Below are positions 21,907 to 32,787 of a DNA stretch of 64,000 nucleotides, piece after piece. The translations under genes were made by a program, and so were the position numbers. The stretch is from Pseudescherichia vulneris NBRC 102420 (GTDB taxonomy: Bacteria; Pseudomonadota; Gammaproteobacteria; Enterobacterales; Enterobacteriaceae), in NCBI RefSeq assembly GCF_000759795.1, contig NZ_BBMZ01000017.1, positions 1 through 64,000 of the forward strand, given 5' to 3'. Below the pieces are notes generated by a model that was not told where the DNA came from, did not search any database, and saw only the letters and a list, made by a program, of their open reading frames with translations. The stretch's first letter is position 1, and every line of letters begins with the position of its first letter.

Positions 21907-22944
21907 TTATTTTGCGAGGGTTACCGTGGCAGGCGCGGCCTGCTCAAACCCGCGTTCGAGGATCTCAAGGTTGGTTAACACCTCAGATTCCTTGACGTAG
22001 TTTTCTGCCCCTTCCGTCAGGGTGGCATAGAGGGCATCGTAGACGCGGCCATAGTCGCCTGGCTCCGGCTGCCACTCTTCACGCACCGTCTCTCCGGCGT
22101 CGTTGAGGTACTCCAGCGTTGCCAGCGTGTCGTCGGCAGCAAACCCTGCCTCGCCCGGCATAATATTGGCCTTCAGGCTGGTCTCCTGCTGGTCAATCCC
22201 ATACTTGATAAACGAGCCGCGGGTGCCGTGGACAATAAATTTCGGGTAGTCGATTTTGACATAGTGGCTGGTCTTCACAATCGCCTTCAGATCGCCGTAG
22301 AAGAGCTGCGCTTCAAAGGTATCGTCCGGGTTGGCCTTATTTCGCAGGCTGCGGATGTCATAGGAGACATGGTCCGGGCGGCCAAACAGGGAGATGATCT
22401 GATCCAAGGTATGCACGCCGAGGCCAAAGAACATCCCGTCCTGCGGCAGGCCCGGCTTGGTCTCTGCGACCGGACGGAAGTAGTCGATGTGGCTCTCGAT
22501 TTCGACAATCTCACCCAGCTTGCCGCTCTCAATGGCTTTTTTCGCCGTCAGGAAGCAGCTGTCAAAGCGACGGTTCTGGTATGGGGTAACGGTGAGGCCT
22601 TTGCTTTTTGCCAGCTCGAACAGGGTAATGGCTTCGGCCATCGAGGGGGTAAAGGGTTTCTCTACCAGCACGTTTTTACCCGCCTCCAGCGCGCGCTTCG
22701 CGTACTCAAAGTGGCTATCGGCATGGGTACAGACGATCACCAGCTTCACCTGCGGATCGTTAAGGACCTCGTCGAGATCGCTAGTGAAGTGGATGTGCTG
22801 ATACTGAGGATACTGCTCTTCCGGCTTGGGATGGCGGCGGAAGATGTGTGCCACGTGCCAGCTCGCTTTGCGATTGAGAACATAGGGAAGATGGTAGCGG
22901 GTGGTGCTTTTACCAAAGCCGATAAATGCGCAGTGCAGAGTCAT
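21907..22944 (-). CDS. yhhX: YhhX, Gfo/Idh/MocA-family oxidoreductase
   Basis: Predicted NAD(P)-dependent oxidoreductase with 345 residues, as in E. coli. The N-terminal dinucleotide fold is CAFIGFGKSTTRYHLPYVL. The family signature VLVEKPFTPSMAEAITL carries the EKP motif. The C-terminal domain is the mixed sheet typical of Gfo/Idh/MocA enzymes. Substrate is unknown. It lies downstream of ryhB on the same strand. Confidence 0.95.
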   Translation of the reverse strand: MTLHCAFIGFGKSTTRYHLPYVLNRKASWHVAHIFRRHPKPEEQYPQYQHIHFTSDLDEVLNDPQVKLVIVCTHADSHFEYAKRALEAGKNVLVEKPFTPSMAEAITLFELAKSKGLTVTPYQNRRFDSCFLTAKKAIESGKLGEIVEIESHIDYFRPVAETKPGLPQDGMFFGLGVHTLDQIISLFGRPDHVSYDIRSLRNKANPDDTFEAQLFYGDLKAIVKTSHYVKIDYPKFIVHGTRGSFIKYGIDQQETSLKANIMPGEAGFAADDTLATLEYLNDAGETVREEWQPEPGDYGRVYDALYATLTEGAENYVKESEVLTNLEILERGFEQAAPATVTLAK

Positions 22945-23004
22945 GAGTCACCTCTTTTTTAAAACAGTGCCCATAACCATAGCGCAAAGTTGAGCGCGAC
23001 AACA

Positions 23005-23037
23005 CGCCCGATGGCGCTGCGCTTATCGGGCCTACAA
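23005..23037. repeat. REP-type palindrome upstream of yhhX
   Basis: CGCCCGATGGCGCTGCGCTTATCGGGCC hairpin with the YGCCCGATnnCGCT pattern of REP units, in the gap between yhhX and ryhB. Confidence 0.7.
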
Positions 23038-23047
23038 CACCCGCAAT

Positions 23048-23164
23048 GAACCCTCAACCGTCGGCGTCGCAGCCAGTTTGTTCACGGCAAGCGCGCAACA
23101 ACCGGAGCGTACTTAATGTACGTGAGGATTGTGAGCACTTCCCGAGGACAAAATGGCAAGTAAG
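23048..23164. repeat. Possible dispersed intergenic element with central CGTAC-TTAAT-GTACG palindrome
   Basis: GC-rich non-coding stretch between the yhhX REP and ryhB. It contains a short perfect inverted repeat (23108-23122) flanked by CAGCCAGTTTGTTCACGG and GTGAGGATTGTGAGCAC. It has the look of a dispersed enterobacterial repeat but is not the ERIC consensus. I cannot test its copy number. Confidence 0.35.
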
Positions 23165-23183
23165 CCAGGTTGATGCACACGCA

Positions 23184-23275
23184 AAAAAAAAGCCAGCATA
23201 GGCTGGCTAAGATAATACTGGAAGCAATGTGAGCAATGTCGTGCTTTCAGGTTCACCGTAGTATCCCCTGAACGC
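23184..23275 (-). ncRNA. ryhB: RyhB, iron-stress small RNA
   Basis: Fur-controlled, Hfq-dependent small RNA that represses iron-using proteins and spares iron. Read on the minus strand from GCGTTCAGGGGATACTACGG, it contains the invariant core GAACCTGAAAGCACGACAT followed by TGCTCACATTGCTTCCAGTA, as in E. coli RyhB. It ends in the hairpin AGCCAGCATAGGCTGGCT plus a T run (stem 23191-23208). The length of about 92 nt and the position between yhhX and yhhY match E. coli. A Fur box lies immediately upstream. Confidence 0.97.
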
Positions 23276-23280
23276 ATAGC

Positions 23281-23302
23281 AATAATAATCATTATCATTC
23301 GC
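23281..23302 (-). promoter_or_regulatory. Fur box of the ryhB promoter
   Basis: On the minus strand GCGAATGATAATGATTATTATT matches the Fur consensus GATAATGATAATCATTATC closely, and it sits directly upstream of the inferred RyhB start at 23275. Iron-loaded Fur should silence RyhB here. Confidence 0.9.
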
Positions 23303-23398
23303 ACTTGTCTAATACTTTTTGCAAAAAATGGCAGTTGACGAAAATTTTGAATTACCGGATGTTGGAGAGGAGTCTTAACTAACTGAGGATAGAGGAAA

Positions 23399-23890
23399 AT
23401 GAGTGAGATAGTGATACGCCACGTCGAAGCCCGCGATGCCGAGCCATTACGCCTGATGTCAGCGCAACCGGAGATGTATCACCATCTACTACAGCTACCC
23501 TACCCCTCTCAGGAGCTTTGGCAGGAGCGCGTTAAGCCCCGGCCCGGCCACCGTATGTTAGTCGCCACCATTGATGGGGAAGTGGCCGGACATATTGGCA
23601 TCAGCGTAGAGCAGAATCCACGCCGCAGTCACGCGGCGGAATTTGGTCTTGCCGTCTCGCCCGCCTTTCGCCAGCGCGGGGTCGCCAGCGCCCTGATGAA
23701 AGCCATGATTGATGTTTGCGAGAACTGGCTGCGCATCGAGCGCATTGAACTGTCGGTGTATGCCGATAACGAAGCCGCTATCGCGCTCTATCGCAAGCAT
23801 GGCTTTGAGATCGAAGGCACCGCCAAAAAGTACGCTCTGCGCAACGGCGAGCTGGTGGATTCCCACTTTATGGCACGGATGAAAAGATAA
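23399..23890 (+). CDS. yhhY: YhhY (AaaT), GNAT amino-acid N-acetyltransferase
   Basis: GNAT-family acetyltransferase with 163 residues; the E. coli homologue acetylates free amino acids such as phenylalanine and methionine in vitro. The acetyl-CoA-binding motif VSPAFRQRGVASALMKAMID is clear, with SVYADNEAAIALYRKHGFE as the C-terminal GNAT block. A GAGG Shine-Dalgarno precedes the ATG. It converges on ggt across a perfect hairpin. Confidence 0.92.
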   Translation: MSEIVIRHVEARDAEPLRLMSAQPEMYHHLLQLPYPSQELWQERVKPRPGHRMLVATIDGEVAGHIGISVEQNPRRSHAAEFGLAVSPAFRQRGVASALMKAMIDVCENWLRIERIELSVYADNEAAIALYRKHGFEIEGTAKKYALRNGELVDSHFMARMKR

Positions 23891-23894
23891 GACA

Positions 23895-23923
23895 TTGCCG
23901 GGTGGCACAGCGCCACCCGGCAA
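23895..23923. terminator. Perfect 12-bp hairpin between yhhY and ggt
   Basis: TTGCCGGGTGGC and its exact reverse complement flank a 5-nt loop, placed 5 nt after both converging genes stop. It is REP-like in sequence and suited to act as a bidirectional 3' end. No long T run follows, so termination is inferred. Confidence 0.6.
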
Positions 23924-23928
23924 ACAGA

Positions 23929-25680
23929 TTAATACCCTGCGGTTAAATCATCTACTGAACGCGGATCGGACGCGCCATACAGGGCCCCGTCCTCACCCAC
24001 CATGATGCTCTGGGTGCTGCCCATCGCCTCCTTCAGCGCCACTTTCTGTCCCTTCTGCTCCAGCATTTTCAGCGTATCCGGACTAAAGCCCTTCTCCACG
24101 CGTAGCTCGTCCGGCAGCCACTGATGATGGAAGCGCGGAGCATTCGTCGCTTCGGCGACGTTCATTTTAAAATCGATGCTGTTAACGACCATTTGCAGCA
24201 CGGTTGTGATAATTCGGCTCCCGCCTGGACTGCCGGTGACCAGCCAGGTTTTACCGTCCTTAACGACGATGGTTGGCGACATCGACGAAAGCGGACGCTT
24301 GTTGGGCCCCACGGCGTTGGCATCGCCACCCACCAGGCCATACACGTTCGGCACCCCCGGCTTGGCCGAGAAGTCATCCATCTCGTTGTTGAGCAGAATG
24401 CCGGTGTTGCCCGCCACAATCCCCGTGCCAAAGACGGTATTCAGGGTATAGGTCACCGCTACCGCGTTGCCCTCTTTATCCACCACCGAGAAGTGGGTGG
24501 TCTGGTTGCTCTCGTATGGCGCCAGCTTGCCGGGACGGATCTGGCTCGACGGCTTCGCCTTGTTAACATCGATCTGCTGGGCAATGGATTTGGCATACTC
24601 TTTATTGGTCAGCGCCTGCCACGGCACTTTGACAAAGTCCGGGTCGCCAAGGTACTCGGAGCGGTCGGCGTAGGCGTACTTCTCTGCCTCGGCCATCACC
24701 TGCATGGCGTCCGCGCTGCCAAAGCCATATTTCGCGAGATCAAAGTTTTCAAGAATATTGAGGATCTGCACGATGTGGATCCCGCCTGAGGAGGGCGGCG
24801 GCATGGAGAAGACCTGATAACCCCGATAGTCGCCGCTGATGGGGGTGCGCTCCACCGCCCGGTAGGCTGCCAGATCCTCTTTGGTAATCAGGCCACCGTT
24901 CTTGCTCATCTCCTGGGCGATCTGATCGGCAATCGCCCCTTTATAGAAGGCATCCGGCCCCAGCTCGGCGATCATCTCCAGGCTCTTCGCCAGATTCGCC
25001 TGCACCAGCTTGTCACCCTTCTTCAGCGGCTCACCATTTTTCCAGAAGATCGCCTTGCTGTTGTCGTGATTGGGCAAGACTTCGCTACCGTAGGTTTTCA
25101 GATCTTCCGCCAGGGCGTCATTAACCGTGAAGCCCTGCCGGGCCAGCTTGATGGCGGGCTGTACCACCTTGTTCAGCGGCAGCGTGCCGTACTTCTCCAG
25201 CGCCAATGAGAAACCCGCTACCGTGCCGGGCGTACCGGTCGCCAGATGAGAGGTCAGGGATTTTTTACTGTCGGGGTTGCCCTGGTCGTCGAGAAACATA
25301 TCCCGGCTGGCCTGGGCCGGGGCCATCTCACGGAAGTCGATGGCAGTGGTGGTCCCATCTTTGGTACGCAGCAGCATAAACCCGCCGCCGCCGAGGTTCC
25401 CGGCCTGCGGATGGGTCACCGCCAGCGCGTAGCCTACCGCCACAGCGGCATCCACTGCATTACCGCCTTGCTTTAAAATATCAACACCCACACGGGTCGC
25501 AGCGGCATCCACTGACGCCACCATCCCCTGCTGCTCGCGCACCGGGTGGAAGGTATCGGCTTCAACGCCGTAGGAGACGGGGGGCGCTTCCGGCTGCGGC
25601 GCGGCGACCGCGCCAAAACAGCTTCCGGCGACCAGCGCCGCGATAGCGGCCCAGCGCGCAAACTTAGGCTTACTCATCAT
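23929..25680 (-). CDS. ggt: Ggt, gamma-glutamyltranspeptidase
   Basis: Periplasmic enzyme that cleaves or transfers the gamma-glutamyl group of glutathione. It has 583 residues (E. coli 580). A signal peptide (AAIAALVAGSCFGAVAAPQ) starts the protein. The precursor self-cleaves before the catalytic threonine in NQTTHFSVVDKEGN to give the two subunits. The DDFSAKPG and NKRPLSSMSPTI segments bind substrate. It is a single-gene unit convergent with yhhY and divergent from yhhA. Confidence 0.97.
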   Translation of the reverse strand: MMSKPKFARWAAIAALVAGSCFGAVAAPQPEAPPVSYGVEADTFHPVREQQGMVASVDAAATRVGVDILKQGGNAVDAAVAVGYALAVTHPQAGNLGGGGFMLLRTKDGTTTAIDFREMAPAQASRDMFLDDQGNPDSKKSLTSHLATGTPGTVAGFSLALEKYGTLPLNKVVQPAIKLARQGFTVNDALAEDLKTYGSEVLPNHDNSKAIFWKNGEPLKKGDKLVQANLAKSLEMIAELGPDAFYKGAIADQIAQEMSKNGGLITKEDLAAYRAVERTPISGDYRGYQVFSMPPPSSGGIHIVQILNILENFDLAKYGFGSADAMQVMAEAEKYAYADRSEYLGDPDFVKVPWQALTNKEYAKSIAQQIDVNKAKPSSQIRPGKLAPYESNQTTHFSVVDKEGNAVAVTYTLNTVFGTGIVAGNTGILLNNEMDDFSAKPGVPNVYGLVGGDANAVGPNKRPLSSMSPTIVVKDGKTWLVTGSPGGSRIITTVLQMVVNSIDFKMNVAEATNAPRFHHQWLPDELRVEKGFSPDTLKMLEQKGQKVALKEAMGSTQSIMVGEDGALYGASDPRSVDDLTAGY

Positions 25681-25798
25681 TATTCTCCAGGAAAAATGGC
25701 TGATATTGCTGCTTAATCCTGGTTCACAACGCTAAAAAACGCACAGTCTTTGCGCTAAGCAAGTAAACTTAACTGATCCACCTACAGGAGGAATAACG

Positions 25799-26164
25799 AT
25801 GAAACGCCTCTTATCTCTGGCCATACTGCTGCCGCTGAGTGCTTTCGCGCAGCCGATCAATACCATGAATAACCCGAACCAGCCGGGGTATCAAATCCCC
25901 AGCCAGCAGCGGATGCAGACCCAGATGCTGAATCAGCAAAGCCAGCAGAAAGGCATGCTGAACCAGCAGCTTCAGACCCAGACGCGTATGCAGCAGCAAC
26001 ACCTGGAGTCGCAGATCAATAACAACTCCCAGCGCATGCTGGATTCGCAGCCGGGCAGGCTGGATAACAGCCGCGAACAGCTGCTACCCAACACGAGCGG
26101 CAGCATGCTAAACCCGTCCGGCACGCCGCAGCCCACTATTCCCCTGAAGACGATGAGTCCTTAG
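25799..26164 (+). CDS. yhhA: YhhA, DUF2756 exported Gln/Met-rich protein
   Basis: Small secreted protein with a signal peptide ([19 protein letters not shown]) and a mature part rich in Gln, Asn and Met ([19 protein letters not shown]), consistent with a periplasmic, largely helical or disordered chain. It has 121 residues, shorter than the roughly 146 of the E. coli protein. Function is unknown. AGGAGG precedes the start. Its 3' end overlaps the 3' end of ugpQ on the other strand by 4 nt. Confidence 0.88.
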   Translation: MKRLLSLAILLPLSAFAQPINTMNNPNQPGYQIPSQQRMQTQMLNQQSQQKGMLNQQLQTQTRMQQQHLESQINNNSQRMLDSQPGRLDNSREQLLPNTSGSMLNPSGTPQPTIPLKTMSP

Positions 26165-26901
26165 GGCTGAAAATCCGGGCCGATAGTGTCGATACGATCG
26201 GTACAGATGCAGTCGACGCCCCAGCGTAGCAGCTCTGCCGCGCGCTGGGGCTGGTTGACGGTGTAGACCAGAATACGCAGCCCGGCTGCTTTGATCTCTG
26301 CCGTCCGCTGTTCATCCAGCAGCTTATGGTTGAGGTGCAGCGAGACGCAGCCAAGGCGCTCCGTCAGCGCGCGCCAGTCTTCGCGCCATGCGTCCAGCAG
26401 CAGGCCGCGCGGCAGCTCCGGGGCCGCCTGTTGCGCTGCCTCCAGCGCATCAATGTCAAATGAGGAGAGCAGCGGCGGCGTCATGCCCTGCCAGAGCGCC
26501 CGCGCCGCCAGCGCCACCGTTTTTCCCGTTAGCGGACCGGTGCCGGTGGTCGGCTTGATCTCAATGTTAGCCATCATGCCATGCTGCTGGCAGCGATCCG
26601 CTACCTGTGAGAGCAGCGGCAGCGGCTCGCCCTTGAACTCGCCGCTAAACCAACTCCCCGCATCCACCTTCAGCAGATCGCTCCACGGCAGATCGCCCGC
26701 TACGCCCCAGCCGTTGCTGGTACGCTCCAGGTTATCGTCGTGCAGCAGGAAGATCTCTCCGTCGCGGGAGAGCTTGACGTCAAACTCGATCATGGTGTGA
26801 CCGAGGCGTGCGCCGGTATCGATGCCCGCAAGGGTATTCTCCGGGGCCAGCTTGCCGCCGCCGCGATGGGCGACAACAGCGGGGTAAGGCCAGTGACTCA
26901 T
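26161..26901 (-). CDS. ugpQ: UgpQ, cytoplasmic glycerophosphodiester phosphodiesterase
   Basis: Hydrolyses glycerophosphodiesters entering through the Ugp transporter to glycerol-3-phosphate and an alcohol. It has 246 residues. The GDPD signature blocks are [37 protein letters not shown] and NIEIKP, carrying the metal and catalytic residues. There is no signal peptide, as expected for the cytoplasmic form. It is the last gene of ugpBAECQ and its start overlaps the ugpC stop by 4 nt. Confidence 0.96.
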   Translation of the reverse strand: MSHWPYPAVVAHRGGGKLAPENTLAGIDTGARLGHTMIEFDVKLSRDGEIFLLHDDNLERTSNGWGVAGDLPWSDLLKVDAGSWFSGEFKGEPLPLLSQVADRCQQHGMMANIEIKPTTGTGPLTGKTVALAARALWQGMTPPLLSSFDIDALEAAQQAAPELPRGLLLDAWREDWRALTERLGCVSLHLNHKLLDEQRTAEIKAAGLRILVYTVNQPQRAAELLRWGVDCICTDRIDTIGPDFQP

Positions 26902-27971
26902 ATTCTTTGTCCTGTTTCACCGTCAAAAAGGTGCAGGTGGCTCTCGGGCATGTTCAACCACAGCGTGCTGCCCGGTGCCGGGCGATCGTGATGCGGCAGC
27001 CGCACCACCAGCTTCTGCTCGCCCCAGCGGCCATGGGCCAGGTTATCCGCGCCCAGCATCTCCAGCGTATCCATCACCAGCGGTATGCCGCCTGCGGATT
27101 GTGAGCTTAGCGTAATATGCTCCGGGCGGATACCCAGCGTCATTTTGCGCCCGGCGTAGCCACGGTAGTACCAGTTGATGGGCAGAGCCATACCGCTGTC
27201 GAGCTCAAAGTGATCCCCGGAGGTGCTGATGCGTCCGTCCAGCAGGTTCATCGCCGGACTGCCGATAAAGCTCGCCACAAAGCGGCTGGCCGGTTTCTCA
27301 TACACTTCCACCGGGGTACCGATCTGCTCCGCCACGCCCTTGTTCATCACCATCACCCGCTGCGCCAGGGTCATGGCCTCCACCTGATCGTGGGTCACGT
27401 AGAGCGACGTAGTCTTCAGGCGGCGGTGAAGCTGCTGGAGTTCGAGACGCATCTGGACGCGCAGCTTGGCGTCGAGGTTGGAGAGTGGCTCATCAAACAG
27501 AAACACGGCGGGATCGCGGACAATCGCCCGGCCCATCGCCACGCGCTGACGCTGGCCGCCGGAAAGCTCGCGCGGTCGACGCTTCAGCAGGTTATCCAGC
27601 TCCAGAATACGCGCCGCCTCTTTGACCCGCTCGGCGATGTGCGCTTTACCCATGCCGCGAATTTTTAATCCCCACGCCATGTTCTCTTCCACGCTCATGT
27701 GGGGATAGAGGGCATAGTTCTGGAACACCATGGCGATGCCACGCTCCTTCGGCTCCATCTCCGTCACCCGCTGGCGATCGATCCAGACGTCGCCGCTGGT
27801 GACCCGCTCAAGCCCGGCCACCATCCGCAGGAGAGTCGACTTACCGCAGCCGGAGGGGCCGACCATCACGATAAATTCGCCGTCCGACACGTCCAGCGTC
27901 AGAGGTTGGATCACCTGGGTCTTGCCGCCGTCCCAGCTTTTACTTACTGCCTGTAACTTTAATCCAGCCAT
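26898..27971 (-). CDS. ugpC: UgpC, sn-glycerol-3-phosphate ABC transporter ATPase
   Basis: ATP-binding subunit of the glycerol-3-phosphate and glycerophosphodiester importer. Walker A is GPSGCGKST, the signature is [14 protein letters not shown], and Walker B is [15 protein letters not shown]-terminal OB-fold regulatory domain of the MalK type follows ([14 protein letters not shown]). I start at [15 protein letters not shown] as in E. coli (357 residues); an in-frame upstream start would add four residues. It begins 1 nt after ugpE and overlaps ugpQ by 4 nt. Confidence 0.96.
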   Translation of the reverse strand: MAGLKLQAVSKSWDGGKTQVIQPLTLDVSDGEFIVMVGPSGCGKSTLLRMVAGLERVTSGDVWIDRQRVTEMEPKERGIAMVFQNYALYPHMSVEENMAWGLKIRGMGKAHIAERVKEAARILELDNLLKRRPRELSGGQRQRVAMGRAIVRDPAVFLFDEPLSNLDAKLRVQMRLELQQLHRRLKTTSLYVTHDQVEAMTLAQRVMVMNKGVAEQIGTPVEVYEKPASRFVASFIGSPAMNLLDGRISTSGDHFELDSGMALPINWYYRGYAGRKMTLGIRPEHITLSSQSAGGIPLVMDTLEMLGADNLAHGRWGEQKLVVRLPHHDRPAPGSTLWLNMPESHLHLFDGETGQRI

Positions 27972-27972
27972 C

Positions 27973-28818
27973 TTATTTCTCACTGTCCACTAAACCACGC
28001 ACAAAGGCACGCTGCATGGCTAATACGATAACGACGGGGGGGATGAGGGTGAGCAGCATCGCCGCCATCACCTGGTTCCACTGGGTAGTCCCCTCCCCGG
28101 TAGCAATCATCCCTTTAATTCCCGCCACGGCGGTGCCCAGGTTGACGTCGCTGACGATCAGCAGCGGCCACAGGTACTGGTTCCAGCCGTAGATAAAGGT
28201 GATGACAAACAGCGCCGCAAGGTTGGTTTTCGACAGCGGCAGCACGATGTCGCGGAAAAAGCGCATCGGCGACGCACCGTCGATGCGCGCGGCCTCGATC
28301 AGCTCATCCGGCAGGGTCATAAAAAACTGACGGAACAGGAAGGTCGCGGTGGCCGAGGCCATCAGGGGCAGGGTCAGGCCGGTGTAGCTATCGAGCATCT
28401 TCAGGTTAGCGATCACCTCCACCGTCGGGAAGATACGCACCTCTACCGGCAGCATCAGGGTGATAAAGATCATCCAAAAGAAGAGATTGCGCAGCGGGAA
28501 ACGGAACCAGACGATGGCAAAGGCAGAGAGCATCGAGACCGCAATTTTCCCTACCGTGATGCTAAAGGCCATGATGAAGCTGTTGAGCAGCAGCAGCCAA
28601 AACGGCGCGCTGTTGGCTCCCACGCCCTGTAACCAGATGGTTTTCAGGTTATCCAGCAGGTGGCTGCCGGGGATCAAGGTCATCGGCGTCTCAAACACCG
28701 CCTGGTTGTCCAGCGTGGCCGCCACAAAGGCGACGTAGAGCGGGAAGAGAATGGCAGCGATGCCGAGGATCAGCATCACATGGCTGAAGATTGTCAGCCC
28801 GCGTCGGTTTTCAATCAT
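27973..28818 (-). CDS. ugpE: UgpE, sn-glycerol-3-phosphate ABC transporter permease
   Basis: Inner-membrane permease of the MalG type with six predicted helices. It has 281 residues, as in E. coli. The coupling-helix motif that docks on UgpC is [20 protein letters not shown]. It overlaps ugpA by 4 nt, suggesting coupled translation of the two permeases. Confidence 0.96.
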   Translation of the reverse strand: MIENRRGLTIFSHVMLILGIAAILFPLYVAFVAATLDNQAVFETPMTLIPGSHLLDNLKTIWLQGVGANSAPFWLLLLNSFIMAFSITVGKIAVSMLSAFAIVWFRFPLRNLFFWMIFITLMLPVEVRIFPTVEVIANLKMLDSYTGLTLPLMASATATFLFRQFFMTLPDELIEAARIDGASPMRFFRDIVLPLSKTNLAALFVITFIYGWNQYLWPLLIVSDVNLGTAVAGIKGMIATGEGTTQWNQVMAAMLLTLIPPVVIVLAMQRAFVRGLVDSEK

Positions 28819-29702
28819 TGATAGCGCACCTTACTCTCGACGTAGCGGAACTGAACCACCGTCAGGATAATCACCAGCAGCATCAGCACCACCGACTGGG
28901 CGGCAGAGGCAGAGAGATCCAGCCCGGCAAAGCCTTCCCGGTAGATTTTGTAGATCAGCGTGGTGGTGGCCTGCACCGGCCCACCGGCGGTGGCGGCGTC
29001 GATCACCGGGAAGGTGTCGAAGAAGGCATACACCAGGTTGACCACCAGCAGAAAGAAGCTGACGGGAGCGATCAACGGCAGCGAGAGCTGGAAGAAGCGA
29101 CGCACCGGGCCGGCACCGTCAATGGCGGCGGCCTCCACCAGCGAGCGGGGAATCGACTGTAGCGCGGCGAAGAAGAAGAGAAAGTTGTAGCTGATCTGCT
29201 TCCACACCGAGGCGAAAACCACTAAAAACATCGCCTGGCCGCTGTTCTGCGCGTGGTTCCAGCTGTAGCCAATCTGCTCCAGCGCGTGGGTAATCAACCC
29301 GCGCCCCGGGTTGAAGAGAAAGATCCACAGCACGGCGGCGATAGCGGGTGCCACGGCGTAGGGCAGCAGCATCAGCGTCTGATAAAAGCGGCTGCCGCGC
29401 ACCACGTAATCGACCAGCGCGGCAAAAAAGAGCGAGGCCAGCAGGCCAGAGAAGGTCACCAGCGCGCTGAACTTTATCGTCGTCCAGAAGGATTCCAGAT
29501 AGTAGCTGTCATGCAGCAGCGCCATAAAGTTGTCCAGCCCAACGAACTGGCTGGAGAGACCGAACGGATCGACGCTCTGCACCGAGTACCACAGCGCTTC
29601 ACCCGCGGGCCAGATAAAAAAGATAACGGTAATAATCAGCTGCGGCGCGACCAGCGCATAGGGAAGCCAGCGCGAGCGGAATACCGGACGGGATGATGAC
29701 AT
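28815..29702 (-). CDS. ugpA: UgpA, sn-glycerol-3-phosphate ABC transporter permease
   Basis: MalF-type permease partner of UgpE with 295 residues and six hydrophobic helices (first [20 protein letters not shown]). The coupling motif is [20 protein letters not shown]. It follows ugpB after a gap of about 106 nt that contains a double REP element, a common way of setting higher expression of the binding protein than of the membrane parts. Confidence 0.96.
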   Translation of the reverse strand: MSSSRPVFRSRWLPYALVAPQLIITVIFFIWPAGEALWYSVQSVDPFGLSSQFVGLDNFMALLHDSYYLESFWTTIKFSALVTFSGLLASLFFAALVDYVVRGSRFYQTLMLLPYAVAPAIAAVLWIFLFNPGRGLITHALEQIGYSWNHAQNSGQAMFLVVFASVWKQISYNFLFFFAALQSIPRSLVEAAAIDGAGPVRRFFQLSLPLIAPVSFFLLVVNLVYAFFDTFPVIDAATAGGPVQATTTLIYKIYREGFAGLDLSASAAQSVVLMLLVIILTVVQFRYVESKVRYQ

Positions 29703-29723
29703 TGAGGTTGGATTCCTGAACAG

Positions 29724-29799
29724 CGCCGGATGACGCTCCGCTTATCCGGCCTACATGGTGCACGTTGTAGGCCGGGTAAGGTGAAGCCGCCACCCGGCA
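29724..29799. repeat. Double REP element between ugpB and ugpA
   Basis: Two REP-type palindromes (about 29724-29753 and 29765-29799) inside the ugp operon. Such elements often protect the upstream message from 3' decay, which here would favour ugpB over ugpA. Confidence 0.75.
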
Positions 29800-29808
29800 T
29801 TTCACACG

Positions 29809-31125
29809 TTATGATTTGGTGGATTGCTCGAAGCGGCGCAGCAGCTGATTACCACGCTCTACCGCGCTGTCCAGCGCCTGCTGCGGGGTTTTCTTACCGG
29901 TCCAGACCGACTCCAGCTCTTCATCCACGATGGTGCGGATCTGCGGCATGTTGCCGAGGCGCAGGCCTTTGGTGAACGGCAACGGCGGCTTGTTCAGCAT
30001 CTGGCGGGTCGCGATATCCGCGCCTGGGTTCTTGTCGTAGAAGCCCTGCTCACGGGTCAGATCGTAAGCGGCGGTGGTGATCGGCAGGTAGCCGGTCTTC
30101 TGGTGCCACTCGGCCGCGTTTTCCGGCTTCGCCAGGAACTCAAGGAACTGGGCTACGCCGGTATAGGTCGGCTTATCTTTGCCCTGCATAACCCACAGGC
30201 TGGCCCCGCCGATGATGGCGTTCTGCGGCGCACCCTTCACGTCGGCGTCGTACGGCATCATGCCGACGCCGTAGTTAAATTTGGCGTACTGACGGATATC
30301 TGCCAGCGAACCGGAAGAGGCGGTAGTGATCGCGCAGTCGCCGTTATAGAACTTCTCGGTGGACTCATCCTTGCGCCCGAAGTAGCTGAAGTCGCCCTTC
30401 TTGTTCAGATCGGCCAGCATCGCGATGTGCTTAACCTGCTCCGGCTTGTTGAACTCCAGCACGGCGTCGGTGCCGTCAAAGCCGTTGTTTTTGGTGGCGA
30501 CCGGCAGACCGTGCCAGGCGCTGAAGTTTTCGATCTGGATCCAGCCCTGCCAGCCGCTGGCGTAGCCGCACTTCATGCCGGCTGCTTTCAGCTTCGCGGT
30601 GTAGGCGGCGAGATCCTGCCAGGTTTTCGGCGGCTGCTCTGGATCTAAGCCCGCTTTTTTGAAGGCGTCTTTGTTGTAGTAGAGCACCGGAGTGGAGCTG
30701 TTAAACGGCTGGGAGAGCAGATGGCCGGATTTCGCATCGGTGTAGTAGCCAGAGACGGTCGGCACAAACTGCGACTCGTCAAACTTGATACCCGCATCGC
30801 TGAACACTTCATACACCGGCTTAATGGCTTTCGAGGCCATCATGGTTGCGGTGCCGACTTCATAGACCTGCAAAATGGCAGGCGCGTTACCGGTACGGAA
30901 GGCGGCAATCCCGGCGCTCAGGCTCTGCTCGTAGTTGCCTTTATAGACCGGCACAATTTTGTAATCCGGATGGGTGTCATTAAAACGCTGCGCCAGGGAG
31001 TCCACTTCTTTGCCCAGCTGCCCTTCCATCGAATGCCAGAACGGAATGGTGGTCACTGCCATAGCCTGACCTGCAAACGCCAGACCTAACGCTAATCCTA
31101 AAGCTGTATGTCGTAACGATGTCAT
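29809..31125 (-). CDS. ugpB: UgpB, periplasmic glycerol-3-phosphate-binding protein
   Basis: High-affinity periplasmic receptor for sn-glycerol-3-phosphate and glycerophosphodiesters. I start at [19 protein letters not shown], which gives a proper signal peptide cleaved after QAMA and 438 residues, the E. coli length; an upstream in-frame start would add 25 residues without signal character. [18 protein letters not shown] and [13 protein letters not shown]-type blocks near the ligand site are conserved. First gene of ugpBAECQ, preceded by two Pho boxes. Confidence 0.96.
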   Translation of the reverse strand: MTSLRHTALGLALGLAFAGQAMAVTTIPFWHSMEGQLGKEVDSLAQRFNDTHPDYKIVPVYKGNYEQSLSAGIAAFRTGNAPAILQVYEVGTATMMASKAIKPVYEVFSDAGIKFDESQFVPTVSGYYTDAKSGHLLSQPFNSSTPVLYYNKDAFKKAGLDPEQPPKTWQDLAAYTAKLKAAGMKCGYASGWQGWIQIENFSAWHGLPVATKNNGFDGTDAVLEFNKPEQVKHIAMLADLNKKGDFSYFGRKDESTEKFYNGDCAITTASSGSLADIRQYAKFNYGVGMMPYDADVKGAPQNAIIGGASLWVMQGKDKPTYTGVAQFLEFLAKPENAAEWHQKTGYLPITTAAYDLTREQGFYDKNPGADIATRQMLNKPPLPFTKGLRLGNMPQIRTIVDEELESVWTGKKTPQQALDSAVERGNQLLRRFEQSTKS

Positions 31126-31187
31126 TCGGTTATCTCTCTTGTTGTGCCGGATGCGCGATATCACGCTTTTCGTGCTCGCGAAGTAAC

Positions 31188-31240
31188 ATGACATGCCCAA
31201 ATGACAGAAAAATAACCGTTTGTTTACAGAAAGATGACAG
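31188..31240 (-). promoter_or_regulatory. Two Pho boxes upstream of ugpB
   Basis: On the minus strand CTGTCATCTTTCTGTAAAC (31222-31240) fits two 7-nt PhoB half-sites spaced by 4 nt, and CTGTCATTTGGGCATGTCAT (31188-31207) is a second, looser box. They lie 60-115 nt upstream of the ugpB start. Phosphate-starvation control by PhoB is established for ugp in E. coli. Confidence 0.85.
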
Positions 31241-31245
31241 GAATA

Positions 31246-31278
31246 TGTAGGCCCGGCAAGCAGAGCGCCGCCGGGCGA
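31246..31278. repeat. REP-type palindrome downstream of livF
   Basis: GTAGGCCCGGCAAGC ... GCGCCGCCGGGC hairpin, 11 nt after the livF stop codon, between livF and the ugpB promoter. Confidence 0.75.
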
Positions 31279-31288
31279 AATGAAAGAA

Positions 31289-32002
<714 letters not shown>

Positions 32003-32019
32003 CTTACGCGTCACCACCA

Positions 32020-32787
32020 TTATGCTTCACCTAAATAGGCGCGGATCACGTCCGGGTTGTTACGAATCTGCTCCGGCGTGCCGTTTGCCAGCGGCGTGCC
32101 CTGGTTTACCACGTAGATACGGTCGGAGATCCCCATCACCAGCTTCATATCGTGCTCAATCAGCAGGATGGTGGTGTTGTGATGGTTACGCAGCTCAACG
32201 ATCAGCTCATCCAGCTCTTTGGTCTCTTTCGGGTTCAGCCCGGCCGCTGGCTCATCCAGCATCAGGATCTCCGGCTGGGTCACCATGCAGCGGGCGATCT
32301 CCAGACGGCGCTGGTCGCCGTAGGCCAGGTTGCTGGCCTGGCGGTTAGCGTGCGCCAGCAGACCGATACGATCCAGCCAGGTGGCTGCGCGATCCAGGGC
32401 CTCGCTCTGGGCGCGGCGGAAGGCGGGGGTTTTCAGCAGGCCGGCGAAGAGGCCGGTTTTGAGCTGCTGATGCTGGGCTACCAGCAGGTTCTCAATCACC
32501 GTCATCTCACGGAACAGACGCACGTGCTGGAAGGTACGCACCACGCCCATGCGGGCAATCTGCTGACCCGGCAGCCCTTCCAGGTGCTGGTCGCGCAGCA
32601 TGATGGTGCCGCCGGTGGGCTTATAGAAGCCGGTCAGGCAGTTGAAGACCGTGGTTTTACCCGCGCCGTTCGGCCCAATCAGGGAGACAATCTCCTGCGG
32701 ATGCAGATCCAGCGAGACGTTGTTCACCGCCAGCAGCCCGCCGAAGCGCATCATCAGACCGTTAACGGACAGTAATGGCTCACTCAT
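32020..32787 (-). CDS. livG: LivG, branched-chain amino acid ABC transporter ATPase
   Basis: Second ATPase of the Liv importer with 255 residues. Walker A is GPNGAGKTT, the degenerate signature is [16 protein letters not shown], and Walker B is [14 protein letters not shown], all typical of the LivG branch. Its start overlaps the livM stop by 4 nt. Confidence 0.96.
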   Translation of the reverse strand: MSEPLLSVNGLMMRFGGLLAVNNVSLDLHPQEIVSLIGPNGAGKTTVFNCLTGFYKPTGGTIMLRDQHLEGLPGQQIARMGVVRTFQHVRLFREMTVIENLLVAQHQQLKTGLFAGLLKTPAFRRAQSEALDRAATWLDRIGLLAHANRQASNLAYGDQRRLEIARCMVTQPEILMLDEPAAGLNPKETKELDELIVELRNHHNTTILLIEHDMKLVMGISDRIYVVNQGTPLANGTPEQIRNNPDVIRAYLGEA

